A stretch of DNA of 64,000 bases from positions 1 to 64,000 of the forward strand of contig NZ_MEEX01000031.1 of NCBI RefSeq assembly GCF_001724605.1, read 5' to 3'. Position numbers and translations under genes: made by a program. The notes beneath the pieces are model-generated. The model was not told the origin of the DNA and did not search any database. It worked only from the letters and a program-made list of their open reading frames with translations. The stretch comes from Phenylobacterium sp. SCN 70-31 (lineage in GTDB: Bacteria; Pseudomonadota; Alphaproteobacteria; Caulobacterales; Caulobacteraceae). Shown here in pieces: positions 1 through 9,174 of this stretch (positions are counted from its first letter, which is position 1; each line of letters starts with the position of its first letter).

Positions 1-31
1 TCTGCTCTTCCGTGAACCTTGATCGCTTCAT
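1..31 (-). CDS. IS3-family transposase OrfA, first 10 residues only
   Basis: Reading leftward from the ATG at 31-29 gives MKRSRFTEEQ, the conserved N-terminus of OrfA from a large group of IS3-family transposases, followed by the window edge. A purine-rich AAAGGACG lies just upstream as a plausible ribosome binding site. OrfA is the helix-turn-helix half of the OrfAB transposase. Only ten residues are visible, so the assignment rests on the exact N-terminal match plus the terminal sequence described in the mobile-element entry. Confidence 0.6.
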   Translation of the reverse strand, partial: MKRSRFTEEQ

Positions 32-94
32 TCGTCCGTCCTTTGGTCGGGCGGACTCTAGCTATTCCTGGCTGAGTTTCAGGGGGTCACGTCA
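1..94 (-). mobile_element. End of an IS3-family insertion sequence
   Basis: Read on the minus strand from about 94, the sequence begins TGACGTGACCCCCTGAAAC and leads within about 65 bases into an OrfA start. A TGA start and a C-run followed by TGAAA match the terminal inverted repeats I know for IS3-type elements with this OrfA. The other end lies outside the window, so the target duplication cannot be checked. The exact boundary is uncertain by a few bases. Confidence 0.5.
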
Positions 95-169
95 GCAGAC
101 CTAAGGCCGGCCACCTCGCCTCGCCTCGGCCGGGGGTACGGTCTTACCTGAGACAGGTTGCGGCGCTGC

Positions 170-1363
170 TCAGGCGCCCCCGACGGGGGGAGCTAGGCCC
201 AGCCACGTCAGCGCGGCGACCTCGCGGGCGGCATACCCGGCCTCCTTCGCGCTGGGCGTCCAAAGCCCCGAACACAGGAATGCGCATATCGCCGACACGA
301 AGATGGGTGAGAGGTCGTAGAACCGCTCCCGAACCTGTTGCTTTGCCACGCCTTCGACCTGCCGCTGCCGGAGCAGTTCCCAAATCGCGCGCCACCTCAC
401 TCGGACGGCATCGCAAGGCCCGACCGATGAGGAAATGGCTAGAGGACTCAAAGGTTGGACATCATCGCGAAGGTAGGCTTCGGCTAGCCCGCACATAAAC
501 GCGGCGAAGCCCGCCCGCTGATCTTCGCTCCCCCCAAATGCGTGATCGCGGAGCTCCAGGACCAGCGCGAGCGCTCGCTGTTGGCAGGAATCGATAACCG
601 GATGAAGTCTCCGCAAGGCCTGGTTCGCTTCCATTTCAGAGCAGGGCAGCTCCGAAGCGATGAAGGCCGCCGTGACGGCCTCCGCGCCAGCGCGATTGAT
701 TGTCCGCGAGACCAGGCATTGTAGGGGGTCACCCTGATCCCCGACCAAGAAGTTGTGCGCTAGTTGGGAGAGTCGATGTGCCTCAGGACCACCGCCCGAG
801 CGCCCGTAGAGGACCAAGTCCTGTAGGCCTTCGACAAGGCGGCGGCCGTTAAGCAGCTTTCGTGGCGGCGCCTGACACACGGCGACAGGCGTCCAAAGCA
901 CAAGGCCGAGGATGAGCTGAGAGGCGATCAGGCAATCGCAGCTTCGGATTGCCCCGGCCGAACGTCCCGCCTCGAGGACGGAGGCCAGCCTATTCGCGAG
1001 CTCTTGGAACGCGCCCTGGACATGTCGCCGGCGGCTTTCCGGGAGAGACCAGACGGAACCCAGCGCCCCCAACTCAGCGTGCCTTGGGTTGCAGACGCCC
1101 GCGACGAAAGACGTCACGACCTTGAGAGGGTTGCTGTGCCGACGCATCGCACCGCTCAGATGCCAGCCGAGCGCCCGGCAGGACCGCTCGTGGATTTCGA
1201 ACAGCCAGTTTTCCTGGTCTCCTTCCTTGGCCAAGGCCCTCGAACGGGGGGGCAGCACCGTCGACGGCCAGATCGCTCCCGTCGCGTTGAAGCGCCTAGC
1301 TGCCTGAACGAACTCCAAGTCCTCCTGCGACGGAGGCAGCGGCGATGAGGACCTGGGCGGCAT
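170..1363 (-). CDS. Fused tandem TetR/AcrR-like regulator, divergent
   Basis: A 397-residue protein that looks like two TetR-type units in one chain. The second unit, from about residue 218, has a TetR-like N-terminal helix region containing SRTINRAG and then LRRLHPVIDSCQQRALALV, followed by a ligand-domain-like helical stretch. The first unit starts with QAARRFNATG and LFEIHERS, typical of the ends of a TetR helix-turn-helix, but the segment between them is about six residues shorter than usual and carries no recognisable recognition helix. The coding sequence there crosses a run of seven G on the plus strand (about 1246-1252), so a frame error is possible. Both units have the typical WRAI/alanine-rich helices and an end like LWTP. 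It sits next to TonB receptors, where such double regulators are often found. It was identified by pattern only, so DNA binding is unproven. Confidence 0.55.
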   Translation of the reverse strand: MPPRSSSPLPPSQEDLEFVQAARRFNATGAIWPSTVLPPRSRALAKEGDQENWLFEIHERSCRALGWHLSGAMRRHSNPLKVVTSFVAGVCNPRHAELGALGSVWSLPESRRRHVQGAFQELANRLASVLEAGRSAGAIRSCDCLIASQLILGLVLWTPVAVCQAPPRKLLNGRRLVEGLQDLVLYGRSGGGPEAHRLSQLAHNFLVGDQGDPLQCLVSRTINRAGAEAVTAAFIASELPCSEMEANQALRRLHPVIDSCQQRALALVLELRDHAFGGSEDQRAGFAAFMCGLAEAYLRDDVQPLSPLAISSSVGPCDAVRVRWRAIWELLRQRQVEGVAKQQVRERFYDLSPIFVSAICAFLCSGLWTPSAKEAGYAAREVAALTWLGLAPPVGGA

Positions 1364-1446
1364 CCAGTGATCCGGTGTGCGAGGTTCTCCGAGGGCCGAA
1401 GAGAGAGGCAGGCGCGCGACGCAGCGCTTCCGCGCCTGCCCCTGTG

Positions 1447-4202
1447 TCAGAAGAAGCGATACTGAAGCTCGATCCCGTAGGTTCGAGGCGGCGTGAGCGG
1501 GTAACTCGTCGCAATCCCCTGAGTGACCGGAACGATGGTCGCCCCTCCGGCCGCGGCGGGGCCGATGTAGCCGGTGCGGCGGCCAGCGACCGCGCCACCT
1601 TCGTAGCCGATGTCATCAAAGATATTCCGCGCGAACAGTATAACTGTGTAACGGTCGTCTTCGGGCGCAAGGGTGAGTCGCGCGTCAACCTGATCCCAAG
1701 ACGGCGAGCGCGTGTAGGCGCGATTGAAGATGCTGCCGTACTGTGCATCACGCCATGTATAGTTCACAGAGCCGGTCAGTGCATAACCAGGCAGTCGCCA
1801 GGTATAGTTGACGTTGACGGCGATCTTATTTTTCGGCGCGTTCGGAAGCTTCTGACCCTTCAAGTCCTGGCCAAGCTGAAAGCCCCCCCGGTTAGCGCGG
1901 TGAAGACATCGGCCGCGCAGTTGTCCGCCACGGCGGGCGTGAGCAGCCTTGCCTGGCAATCGGCCAGCGACCCGATGGGCGTGGACCGGGGATCGAGCGC
2001 CGCAGGATCGGCCGGATCGACTGGCCCGCGCGCCCGCGTAATGTGGGAGTCCAGGTAAGAATAGTTGAAGAGTATCTGCAGATCCTCGATCGGCTGCCAG
2101 ATCGCCTCCAGTTCCACCCCCTTCGAGGTGGCGCGGGGCACATTGTAGAACACCGACTGCGCCTGAGTGATCCCGCCGGCCGTGTTGACAATGGTCAGCG
2201 GGATCTGAGCGTCCTTATACCAGTAGTGAAACGCCGCGATGTTCGCCTGCAGGGTGCGGCCGAAATTTTTCTTCAGCCCGAACTCGATGTTGTCGAGGAA
2301 CTCAGCGTCCGTGTACGGGTTCGCCGTGAGGGCCGTGTCTACGCCGATCCGAAAGCCGCCTGCCTTGTAGCCGCGGCTGTATCGAACGAAGGCCGTGGTG
2401 TCCCGATCAGGTTCCCATTGCAGCGTCGCGTTGCCGGTGACGGCATCCCAGTCGGCGTCATACTCCCGCCGCGCTCGCCCCGTGGCCGGGTCAAATGTGA
2501 AGTCGCGCGAGACGCCCTTCGGAGGTGTCGCGCCGGGAATGAAGAGCGCCTGGGTCAGGTCGATCGCGGGCGTGAACGGCCCGGTCTGCTCCGGGGTCAG
2601 CCCTGGGGTGCAGGCGAAGAAGGCGAAGCAGAGGACGCGCGCCTCTTCCGACCCCGTCTTGGTATCCTTCGAGTAACGTAGACCAACCGTGGCTTTCAGG
2701 GCGTCGGTGAACTTGTAGTCCAATTGCCCGTAGATTGCCTGCGACTGTATGTGGAAACGCGGCGTGTCGATCGTGCGCTGCAAGAGTGGATTTGGCGGGC
2801 AGACATTTCCAAAACGCGGACAACTCGCCCCGAGTGGCGCTGCGATCTGCGGCTGGCTGTAGAGATAGGTAGAAGTCGGCTGCTCGAAGTGCTCGTTCCA
2901 GGAGTATACGCCGGCCAGCCATTGCAGCGGTCCGTCGGAAGTCGATGCGACGGTAAGCTCGTGGCTCCACCACTCCTCGATCTCCTGGTAGTTGTAGAGT
3001 TGCTGCGGGAACACGGTCAGGCCGCCGGGCAGCGTGAACCGCTCAACGGGCGCCACGGTGTCGTCCGCGGGACGGTTCAGCTTGTAATGGTACCGAGTCC
3101 CGCCCGTAGTATATTTCACGTCAAAGTCCGAGGCGTGCCAGGTCCATTCGCTCGCGAAGATGAAGGTGTCGTTGAGTTTGACCTGATAGGGAATTGTTGA
3201 CGCGAACTTGCGGGGATCCGCTGTGGTGGGGTTGGCGCATCCCAGCGGTGAAGGATTGCTGACGTTGGTCACCCGGCCACTGCAGCCGTAGCCCGGCTCA
3301 AGGCTGGTGGCTCCGTTGGCGATTTCGAAGGTCGCGTATGGCCCAGGGGTAGAGTTCCCGCGTGACCCGGGTCCGCCACTGCCGTTTCGCCACTGGATCG
3401 TGGTGAGCTTGGCCCAGCCTTCGAAATTCTCGTTGAATTCAAACTTGAGCTGGCCCTCGACGATGTTGGTGTCGATGACATTGCCTTCGTCCGGCTGCCC
3501 GGGAACGATGTTGTCGTACCAGCCCTTTCGTTGCTTTTCCCAATTCGCCGCCAGCCGGAACTGGACGCCAGGGATCGCCGTTGGTCCCGAGATCGCGCCT
3601 TCGACGATGTGTCGATCGTAATTGGCATACGTCGCACGGACTTCTGCATACATCTCGTCGGTGGGCCGCTTGGACACCAAGTTCATGGCGCCCGCGATGG
3701 CGTTGCGCCCGTAGAGCGTCGCCTGCGGTCCCCGCAGGATTTCGACCCGCTCCAGGAACAAGGGCGACTTTCCGGCCTCGATGGTGGAAGTCGTGTAGAT
3801 GCCATCCGAATAAACGGAGACAGACGGGTCGGCGGCGTGGACATTGCTCGTCCGCCCCACGCCGCGAAGCGACACGCGGTCGAGTTGGCTCGAATACTGG
3901 AGACCCGGCGTAAAGTTGGTGAGGTCAGTTACAGTCGTGATTCCCAGGAGGTCGCGCTTTTCGGAGGTGTACGCCGAGATCGCCACAGGCACGTCCTGCA
4001 GGTTCTGCTCGCGGCGCTCCGCCGTCACGACAAGCTCTTCGATCGTATTGGCCGGCTGAGCCGCAGCCGCTCCGGCTGCCAACGCCGCGCAGCTGGCGAG
4101 TAGAAGTCTCTTTGCAGTCGCTATCCGCCAGGTCTGTGGCCGGCCAATCCTCAAACGGCACGCGCCTTCAGACGCTGCGGTCAAACTTCTTATCGTTATC
4201 AT
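1447..4202 (-). pseudogene. TonB-dependent receptor, frameshifted near its C-terminus
   Basis: Outer-membrane active transporter. It has a signal-peptide-like stretch (KRLLLASCAALAAGAAAA), the TonB box region (IEELVVTAERREQNLQDVP), a plug with ERVEILRGPQATLYGRNAIAG, and a long beta-barrel. The frame opened at 4202 ends at 1860. The C-terminal barrel, from FQLGQDLKGQK through a final ...GIELQYRFF, continues in another frame to 1447. The two frames meet at a run of seven C on the plus strand at about 1883-1889, and one extra base there restores a continuous protein of about 918 residues ending in the aromatic residue needed for barrel insertion. It is therefore either a recent pseudogene, a phase-variable homopolymer or a sequencing error. 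The ATG at 4202 gives an unusually long pre-signal segment of about 28 residues. A MarR gene lies upstream on the same strand. Confidence 0.85.
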
Positions 4203-4208
4203 ACGATA
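4191..4208. promoter_or_regulatory. Palindrome TATCGT-N6-ACGATA over the receptor start
   Basis: A perfect 6-bp inverted repeat with a 6-bp spacer covers the putative ATG (4202-4200) of the broken receptor. Its size and position suit an operator for a MarR or TetR dimer. The upstream MarR gene is the nearest candidate. Binding is inferred. Confidence 0.35.
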
Positions 4209-4372
4209 TCAACTCCCCGCCCTTCGTTTCAGGCGCGTCTCAGCGCGCCTTGCGGTCACGGTCTGTCACCTCGCCGAGTGCGTCAATAGTGAGGGGAGAA
4301 AATTGTAACGGCCGACACAGACCAAGGGTCTCTGTCGCGGGGTGCTGTCGCCGAATCAGGCGAACTGTCTGG

Positions 4373-4900
4373 TCATCGTTCCAGTTCGAAGCTCAGGTTT
4401 GATCGCATGCGCTCAAGAATCCGGCGCAACATCAGCTCCTCGCTCCGTGTGAGGCCCTGAAAATACACTCCCCGCAGCCACTCGGCGGCGGCGACCAATT
4501 CCGGCACCGCTGTAGCCGCGCCTTCCCCGGCAAAAATCTGCCACTCCCGCTGATCCACGCTGGATCGTTGACGCCTGACCAACTGCAGGGTCTCGAGCGC
4601 TCTCACCAGCTGGCCGAGCGGGGCGCGTTCGATATCCATGGCGCGCGCCAGCGCCGACTGCGAAAGCCCCTCGTTCTGGAGGACGTAGACGAGAACCCGC
4701 CACTGCGGCCGTGTTAGACCAAGCGCGCGAACCCGCCGATCGAACCCCTTTCGCATCAAGCGTGTCACGTCAGAAATCAAAAAACCCACGTTCTCAATGC
4801 GGGCCGCCGCAAGCGACGGCGCCTCCCGGCTGGCCGTCGCCGGTTCGGCGAGTCCGGGGGGCCGGCGGGTGATGGGTCGGGTTTTAGGTTGGTTCGCCAC
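4373..4900 (-). CDS. MarR-family transcriptional regulator
   Basis: A 175-residue protein starting with GTG. Residues from about 35 carry a MarR winged-helix domain: the dimerisation helix (VGFLISDVTRLMRKGFDRRV), then LTRPQWRVLVYV, the recognition-helix region LSQSALARAMDIERAPLGQLVRALE, and a wing around QRSSVDQREWQI. Members bind palindromic operators and usually release them on binding small aromatic or phenolic ligands. It lies 170 bp upstream of the frameshifted TonB receptor on the same strand and probably regulates it, itself, or the divergent receptor at 5925. The first 30 residues are proline/arginine-rich and may not all be translated. Family assignment is secure; ligand and targets are unknown. 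Confidence 0.85.
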   Translation of the reverse strand: MANQPKTRPITRRPPGLAEPATASREAPSLAAARIENVGFLISDVTRLMRKGFDRRVRALGLTRPQWRVLVYVLQNEGLSQSALARAMDIERAPLGQLVRALETLQLVRRQRSSVDQREWQIFAGEGAATAVPELVAAAEWLRGVYFQGLTRSEELMLRRILERMRSNLSFELER

Positions 4901-5017
4901 AACGCCAATGGTTCAGGCATCCGTGGCGTCATGCAAGGGGCATCCTGCCGCGCGACGCGGTCGGCGCCTGCAACGGCGCGTCCGTCAAGCACCGCCCCGC
5001 TTGCGCGGCCGCGCACT

Positions 5018-5033
5018 TGTATTGTAGCATACA
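5018..5033. promoter_or_regulatory. Possible operator TGTAT-N6-ATACA upstream of marR-like gene
   Basis: A 5-bp inverted repeat with a 6-bp spacer lies about 120 bp upstream of the MarR gene, in an AT-rich patch that stands out from the GC-rich surroundings. The embedded 12-mer at 5021-5032 recurs with one change at 5771-5782, upstream of the intact TonB receptor. Function is inferred. Confidence 0.3.
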
Positions 5034-5153
5034 TCTGCTTTTGGACTTTGTTTCTTCCCAAGGGCAACGACTTGCGCCGCGCGCTCGACGAGCGCGCGGC
5101 GTGCTTTCCAGCCGCCAGGCTCGCCTCAATCGCTCGCCAGAGCCACCGGTCGG

Positions 5154-5468
5154 CTATTCTGCTCCGCCCACGCAGGCTCGCAACTTCTCAGCGGGCAGCG
5201 CCCTGCCCCCTTCGCCAAAGGTCTCGACGCGTCCGAAGCGCTTCGCCAGAACCTTGCAGGCCTCAAGACTTAGTGTGCGAGAGCTGGGCGCCCTGGCCAC
5301 GCACTGGCTTTGCTCACAATGAAACACCGCGCCCCCCGCGACGATCTTCGAGCGGGGGATGTCCGTACGCGCGAAGGTCGCCACGACATGCTCTGCAGGG
5401 GACGCATTCGACGCGCTCGCCCCGGCGACCATAGCTACAGCTAAGATGATGTTTCTCGATAGCATCAT
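5154..5468 (-). CDS. Small secreted protein, CC_3452-like family
   Basis: A 104-residue protein with a clear signal peptide (MMLSRNIILAVAMVAGASAS, cleavage near residue 22). The mature part contains PRSKIVAGGAVFHCEQSQCVA and APSSRTLSLEACKVLAKRFG, ending near CVGGAE. I recognise this layout, with paired cysteines and an APSSR motif, from a small conserved family of Caulobacterales and sphingomonads named after Caulobacter CC_3452. No function is known. The cysteines of the mature part (HCEQSQC, ACK, ACV) could form disulfides in the periplasm. Two ATG codons stand in tandem at the start (5468 and 5465), with a GAGG-like site upstream. It is transcribed divergently from the TonB receptor at 5925. 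Confidence 0.75.
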   Translation of the reverse strand: MMLSRNIILAVAMVAGASASNASPAEHVVATFARTDIPRSKIVAGGAVFHCEQSQCVARAPSSRTLSLEACKVLAKRFGRVETFGEGGRALPAEKLRACVGGAE

Positions 5469-5924
5469 GCCCTCACTCCAGAGTTATAATTGTAACGTAG
5501 GCATATCATATCTTCATCTCGGGTAACGCTTAAACCTCGCCACGCTTAAGAAGGTGTCCTTTCCGAAGCCTCGGCAGGTGGCGCGCGCCGCGCGCGCCCG
5601 GCAAGAGGCCGCCTTCGATCGTTGGCTTGTACCTGGAGTTGGGGGGCAGGCGCCGTGCCTGAGGCATCGGTGGCCGACAACCCAATATTGCTGACCCCCT
5701 TTGCCTCCCATCGATCCGCTGACCCCTCGTCAGTCTCCTCGCGTGCGCGCGAGGTGCTTGCGGGAACGATATTGTAGGATACGTTATAGATGCGCCCGCC
5801 ATGGGCGGGGCTATCGGGGGGTTCTGCTAGAGAGCTTGAACAGCCGCGCAGTCGCGAACTCACAAACATTTTTGCGCTCGGAACCGCACACACAAACAAC
5901 GCGGGAGCGGAAGGGGAGGATTCC
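5469..5924. promoter_or_regulatory. Divergent intergenic promoter region upstream of TonB receptor
   Basis: About 450 bases without a supportable gene, between the small secreted protein and the intact TonB receptor. It contains two AT-rich patches (about 5481-5515 and 5769-5790) suited to promoters. The second includes ATTGTAGGATAC at 5771-5782, which matches 11 of 12 bases of a site upstream of the MarR gene. The middle is GC-rich with no recognisable content. Confidence 0.4.
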
Positions 5925-8900
5925 ATGTCTGTTCGAACGTACCTTGGGGGCGGATCCATGATCGCCCTGGCGATCGCGATCACGGGTAGCTCCGCGATGG
6001 CGCAGACCGTCGCATCTGCGCCGGTATCGGAAGTCGAGGAGGTTGTCGTCACCGGCTCCTTCATCGCCGGGACTCCGGAAGACGCTGCGCTACCGGTCGA
6101 TGTGCTGTCCAGTCGCGACCTTGAGGCCCAGGGCGCCCCGACCGTCATCCAGCTGGTCAAGACAATAACCTCGTCTCAATCCTCGTTGGGCGAGAGCAAT
6201 CGGTACAATGGCGGCGCAGGCACTGCATCGATCAACCTGCGCGGTTTTGGGGCAGCGCGTACGCTGACGCTGATGAACGGCCGGCGTCTGGCTGACAGCC
6301 CGTCGGCCGCCTTCCAAGGCGGCGGCGCGAACCTCAACTTCATCCCGACGGCTGCGGTTGGACGCATCGAGGTGCTGAAGGACGGGGCCGCGGCCACCTA
6401 CGGTTCGGACGCGATCGGCGGCGTGGTCAACTTCATAACCCGGACGGATCTCGACGGCTTCGAACTCGGCGGCGAGTACGCGCTCATCGACGGTTCCAAC
6501 GGAGACTACGAGGCGAACGCCGCGTGGGGGCGCAAATTCGAGAACGGGAACGTCCTGCTCACGGCCGGCTACCGCCACCGCTCGCGGCTCGACATCCACG
6601 ACCGCGACTGGGCGTTGCGCGGCTTCGATTTCGGCGGCTATGCCGGCGCGGGCGGCTGGACAGGCGCTTCCAACCCGGGACTCTTCCTGGCCGGAGCCAA
6701 CCTCTTCCGTGACAATGGGTGCGCCGAGCTTGGCGGGGTGCTGACCAACAACGTCACCTATCCGAACCCTTTGAGCGGGACGCTGGGACAGGGCGCGACA
6801 GCGACCGTGGCCGTTCCGGTGGGCGCGCAGAACCCGGCCACGGCGACGTCCACGTGCCGCTTCCAGTTCTCCAACTTCAACGATCTCGTCAATCGCGAGG
6901 ACCATTATCAGCTCTACGGTGAGGTGAACTTCGAGCTCTCGGAGAACCTGGCCTTCCACGGCGAGGTCGCTTGGACCAAGAACGACACGCCGGTCCAGCG
7001 CATCTCTCCCGCCAACCTCACGGCGCAGTATCCGTCGCCGGTGGCGGTCGGAGGGACGTCCTTCTCACCCACCGCCCCGAACGGCCCCAACTTCTCGGTG
7101 CCCTACAACATCCCGGCGAACCACCCGGGCCTCGTCGCCCTGCTCAACGACTGCCGCTCGCCGCTGACGGCCGCGCAGTGTGCGGCCATTCGGGCGTCGG
7201 CCAACAGCGCGGTGGGGGCTCAAGCCGGGGCCCCTCTCGGAGCCCGCGGTGTCGACATCATTCAACTGGGATGGCGCGCCATCGCGTTTGCGGGCCATCC
7301 GCTCAATTCCGACAAGGCGGACCACCAGTCGATCGTCAACGACGCATTTCGTATCTCCGGCGGCTTTCAAGGCGAGATCTTCGGCGGGGTGAAATATGAC
7401 ACCGCCATCACCTATATGGAGCAGAAGAACACTTCTGATACCAACGACCTCCTGGTCTCGCGGATCCAGTTGGGCCTGCGCGGTTTTGGAGCCAAGGCGG
7501 ATGATCCGGGGGGCTGTACGGCGGCCGAAACGAACAACTTCACGTCTGGGGCCGGCAATGGGGCGCTGGGGTGTTACTACTTCAATCCCTTCACAAACGG
7601 CACCCAGACCAGCGTCGTAAACGGCGCGGCGAATCCGTTTTTCAACGCCGCCGTTGCGAACGACCCGCAGGTCGTGGCCTGGCTCTACGGCAACTACACC
7701 AACGTCCTGACCAACCGGCTGCTCGTGGCGGACATGGTGTTCTCCGGCGAAACCGGTCTGGAGCTCCCTGGGGGACAGGTCGCGTGGGCCGTCGGCGCGC
7801 AATATCGCTATACGCAAGAAACCCGGAAGTATGGCGAATTCTTCAACTCCAACGAGACCCCCTGTCCGGACCGCCCCGCGTGCGCCGACGAGAGCGGCCC
7901 GCTGCAGTTCTTCGGATCGGCCGTGGATCGCGACGATGACGCCAACGTCAAGGCCATCTTTGCGGAGCTCCAGGTTCCCGTCCTCGAAAACCTCAATCTG
8001 AACTTCGCGATCCGCCACGAGGACTATCAGGGCGGCATTGGCTCGACGACCAATCCCAAGGTCGCCGCCAAATGGCAGGTCACCGATTTCCTGGCGCTCC
8101 GCGGAAGCGCGAGCACGACCTTCCGGGCCCCGAGCCCCGGTCTGGTCTCCACGGACTGCAACAACGGCGTCCGGGTGCTGGGTAGCGCCTATCGGGCATT
8201 TCAGAGCTGCGGCAATCCGGATCTGAAGCCGGAGAAGGCCGACACCTTCAACGTCGGCGCGATCCTCGAACTCGGCGGCTTCAGTGCGACGCTCGACTAC
8301 TTCAACTTCAAGTTCAAGGACGAGATTACCGAGGAGAGCGGCGCACGTCTCTACGCCAGCATGTTCCCGGGTGGGTCGAATGTGAACTGCGGCAATCCGG
8401 CGTTCGCCCAGTTGCAGGCCCGATTCACGTTCGCCGGCGCCTGTGGCGCCGCCAACGTGGCGCGGCTCCGCAGCTTCACGATCAACGGGCCCAACACGAA
8501 GACCTCCGGGCTGGAGTTCCGCGCGCAGTACGACTGGGAAGGCTGGCTCGATGGCCGATGGGCCATCGGAGGTGAGGCGACCTACCTGATCGAGTACAAG
8601 CGGGGCGTCACGAACCTGCTCGGCACGGACATCGCGATCTCCCCGGCCGAGGATCGCGCCGGCCTCAGCGACCTGGTCAACGAGTTCTTCTCCTATTCGA
8701 AACTGCGTGCGAATGCCTTCGCCGCGTTCAATCGAGGCCCGCTCTCCGTGCGTTGGCAGACGCGCTACGCCGAAGGCACCTCGCCGGCATTCGGATCACC
8801 GCTCTTCGTGACGGTCCCGAACCCGAGTGCGACCGGCGGGCGAGACCTGGTCCCCGTCGGCAAGTCGAAGGACTTCTGGCAACACGACGTGGTGGTGCGC

Positions 8901-9053
8901 TGGGAGGCGCCCTGGGACACGACGGTCACGGCGAGCATTCAGAACGTGTTCGACAAGGATCCGCCCTACGTACCAAGCCAATACAACTACGACTACACCA
9001 ATGGAAATCCGCTGGGCCGCGTGTTCGAAGTGGGCTTCAAGAAGCGGTTCTAG
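5925..9053 (+). CDS. TonB-dependent receptor, intact
   Basis: A 1042-residue outer-membrane receptor that takes up a large or scarce substrate using TonB energy. I chose the ATG at 5925 because AGGGGAGGA lies just upstream and a signal peptide follows (MIALAIAITGSSAMAQ). The TonB box region is EVEEVVVTGSFI. The plug carries INLRGFGAARTLTLMNGRR and VGRIEVLKDGAAATYGSDAIGGVVNFI, a pattern of the large oligosaccharide/peptide-type receptors. The barrel has the usual RGSASTTFRAPS...NPDLKPEKADTFNVG motif and ends ...GRVFEVGFKKRF. Of the three receptors in this cluster it is the only one without a frame break. It is followed by a hairpin and then the broken receptor at 9175. Confidence 0.93.
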   Translation: MSVRTYLGGGSMIALAIAITGSSAMAQTVASAPVSEVEEVVVTGSFIAGTPEDAALPVDVLSSRDLEAQGAPTVIQLVKTITSSQSSLGESNRYNGGAGTASINLRGFGAARTLTLMNGRRLADSPSAAFQGGGANLNFIPTAAVGRIEVLKDGAAATYGSDAIGGVVNFITRTDLDGFELGGEYALIDGSNGDYEANAAWGRKFENGNVLLTAGYRHRSRLDIHDRDWALRGFDFGGYAGAGGWTGASNPGLFLAGANLFRDNGCAELGGVLTNNVTYPNPLSGTLGQGATATVAVPVGAQNPATATSTCRFQFSNFNDLVNREDHYQLYGEVNFELSENLAFHGEVAWTKNDTPVQRISPANLTAQYPSPVAVGGTSFSPTAPNGPNFSVPYNIPANHPGLVALLNDCRSPLTAAQCAAIRASANSAVGAQAGAPLGARGVDIIQLGWRAIAFAGHPLNSDKADHQSIVNDAFRISGGFQGEIFGGVKYDTAITYMEQKNTSDTNDLLVSRIQLGLRGFGAKADDPGGCTAAETNNFTSGAGNGALGCYYFNPFTNGTQTSVVNGAANPFFNAAVANDPQVVAWLYGNYTNVLTNRLLVADMVFSGETGLELPGGQVAWAVGAQYRYTQETRKYGEFFNSNETPCPDRPACADESGPLQFFGSAVDRDDDANVKAIFAELQVPVLENLNLNFAIRHEDYQGGIGSTTNPKVAAKWQVTDFLALRGSASTTFRAPSPGLVSTDCNNGVRVLGSAYRAFQSCGNPDLKPEKADTFNVGAILELGGFSATLDYFNFKFKDEITEESGARLYASMFPGGSNVNCGNPAFAQLQARFTFAGACGAANVARLRSFTINGPNTKTSGLEFRAQYDWEGWLDGRWAIGGEATYLIEYKRGVTNLLGTDIAISPAEDRAGLSDLVNEFFSYSKLRANAFAAFNRGPLSVRWQTRYAEGTSPAFGSPLFVTVPNPSATGGRDLVPVGKSKDFWQHDVVVRWEAPWDTTVTASIQNVFDKDPPYVPSQYNYDYTNGNPLGRVFEVGFKKRF

Positions 9054-9075
9054 TCAGAGCGGTCTCGATGCTGGG

Positions 9076-9095
9076 CGCCCTCAGTTCTGAGGGCG
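9076..9095 (+). terminator. Hairpin after the intact TonB receptor
   Basis: CGCCCTCAG and its perfect complement CTGAGGGCG are separated by two bases (a four-base loop in practice), 23 bases after the stop codon. There is no U-tract, so it may be an inefficient terminator or a 3'-end stabiliser. Confidence 0.5.
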
Positions 9096-9174
9096 TCCCC
9101 CTATCTGCCAACAATCCGCCTTTACGGCCTGAGCCGATCTTCTGTTTTCATAAAAACTACCGGGGGAAACAAGT

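Noticed and set aside
1244..1254. Frameshift in the tandem TetR gene at the G7 run
   Set aside because: The other two frames do not restore a recognisable helix-turn-helix, so a frame error is not demonstrated.
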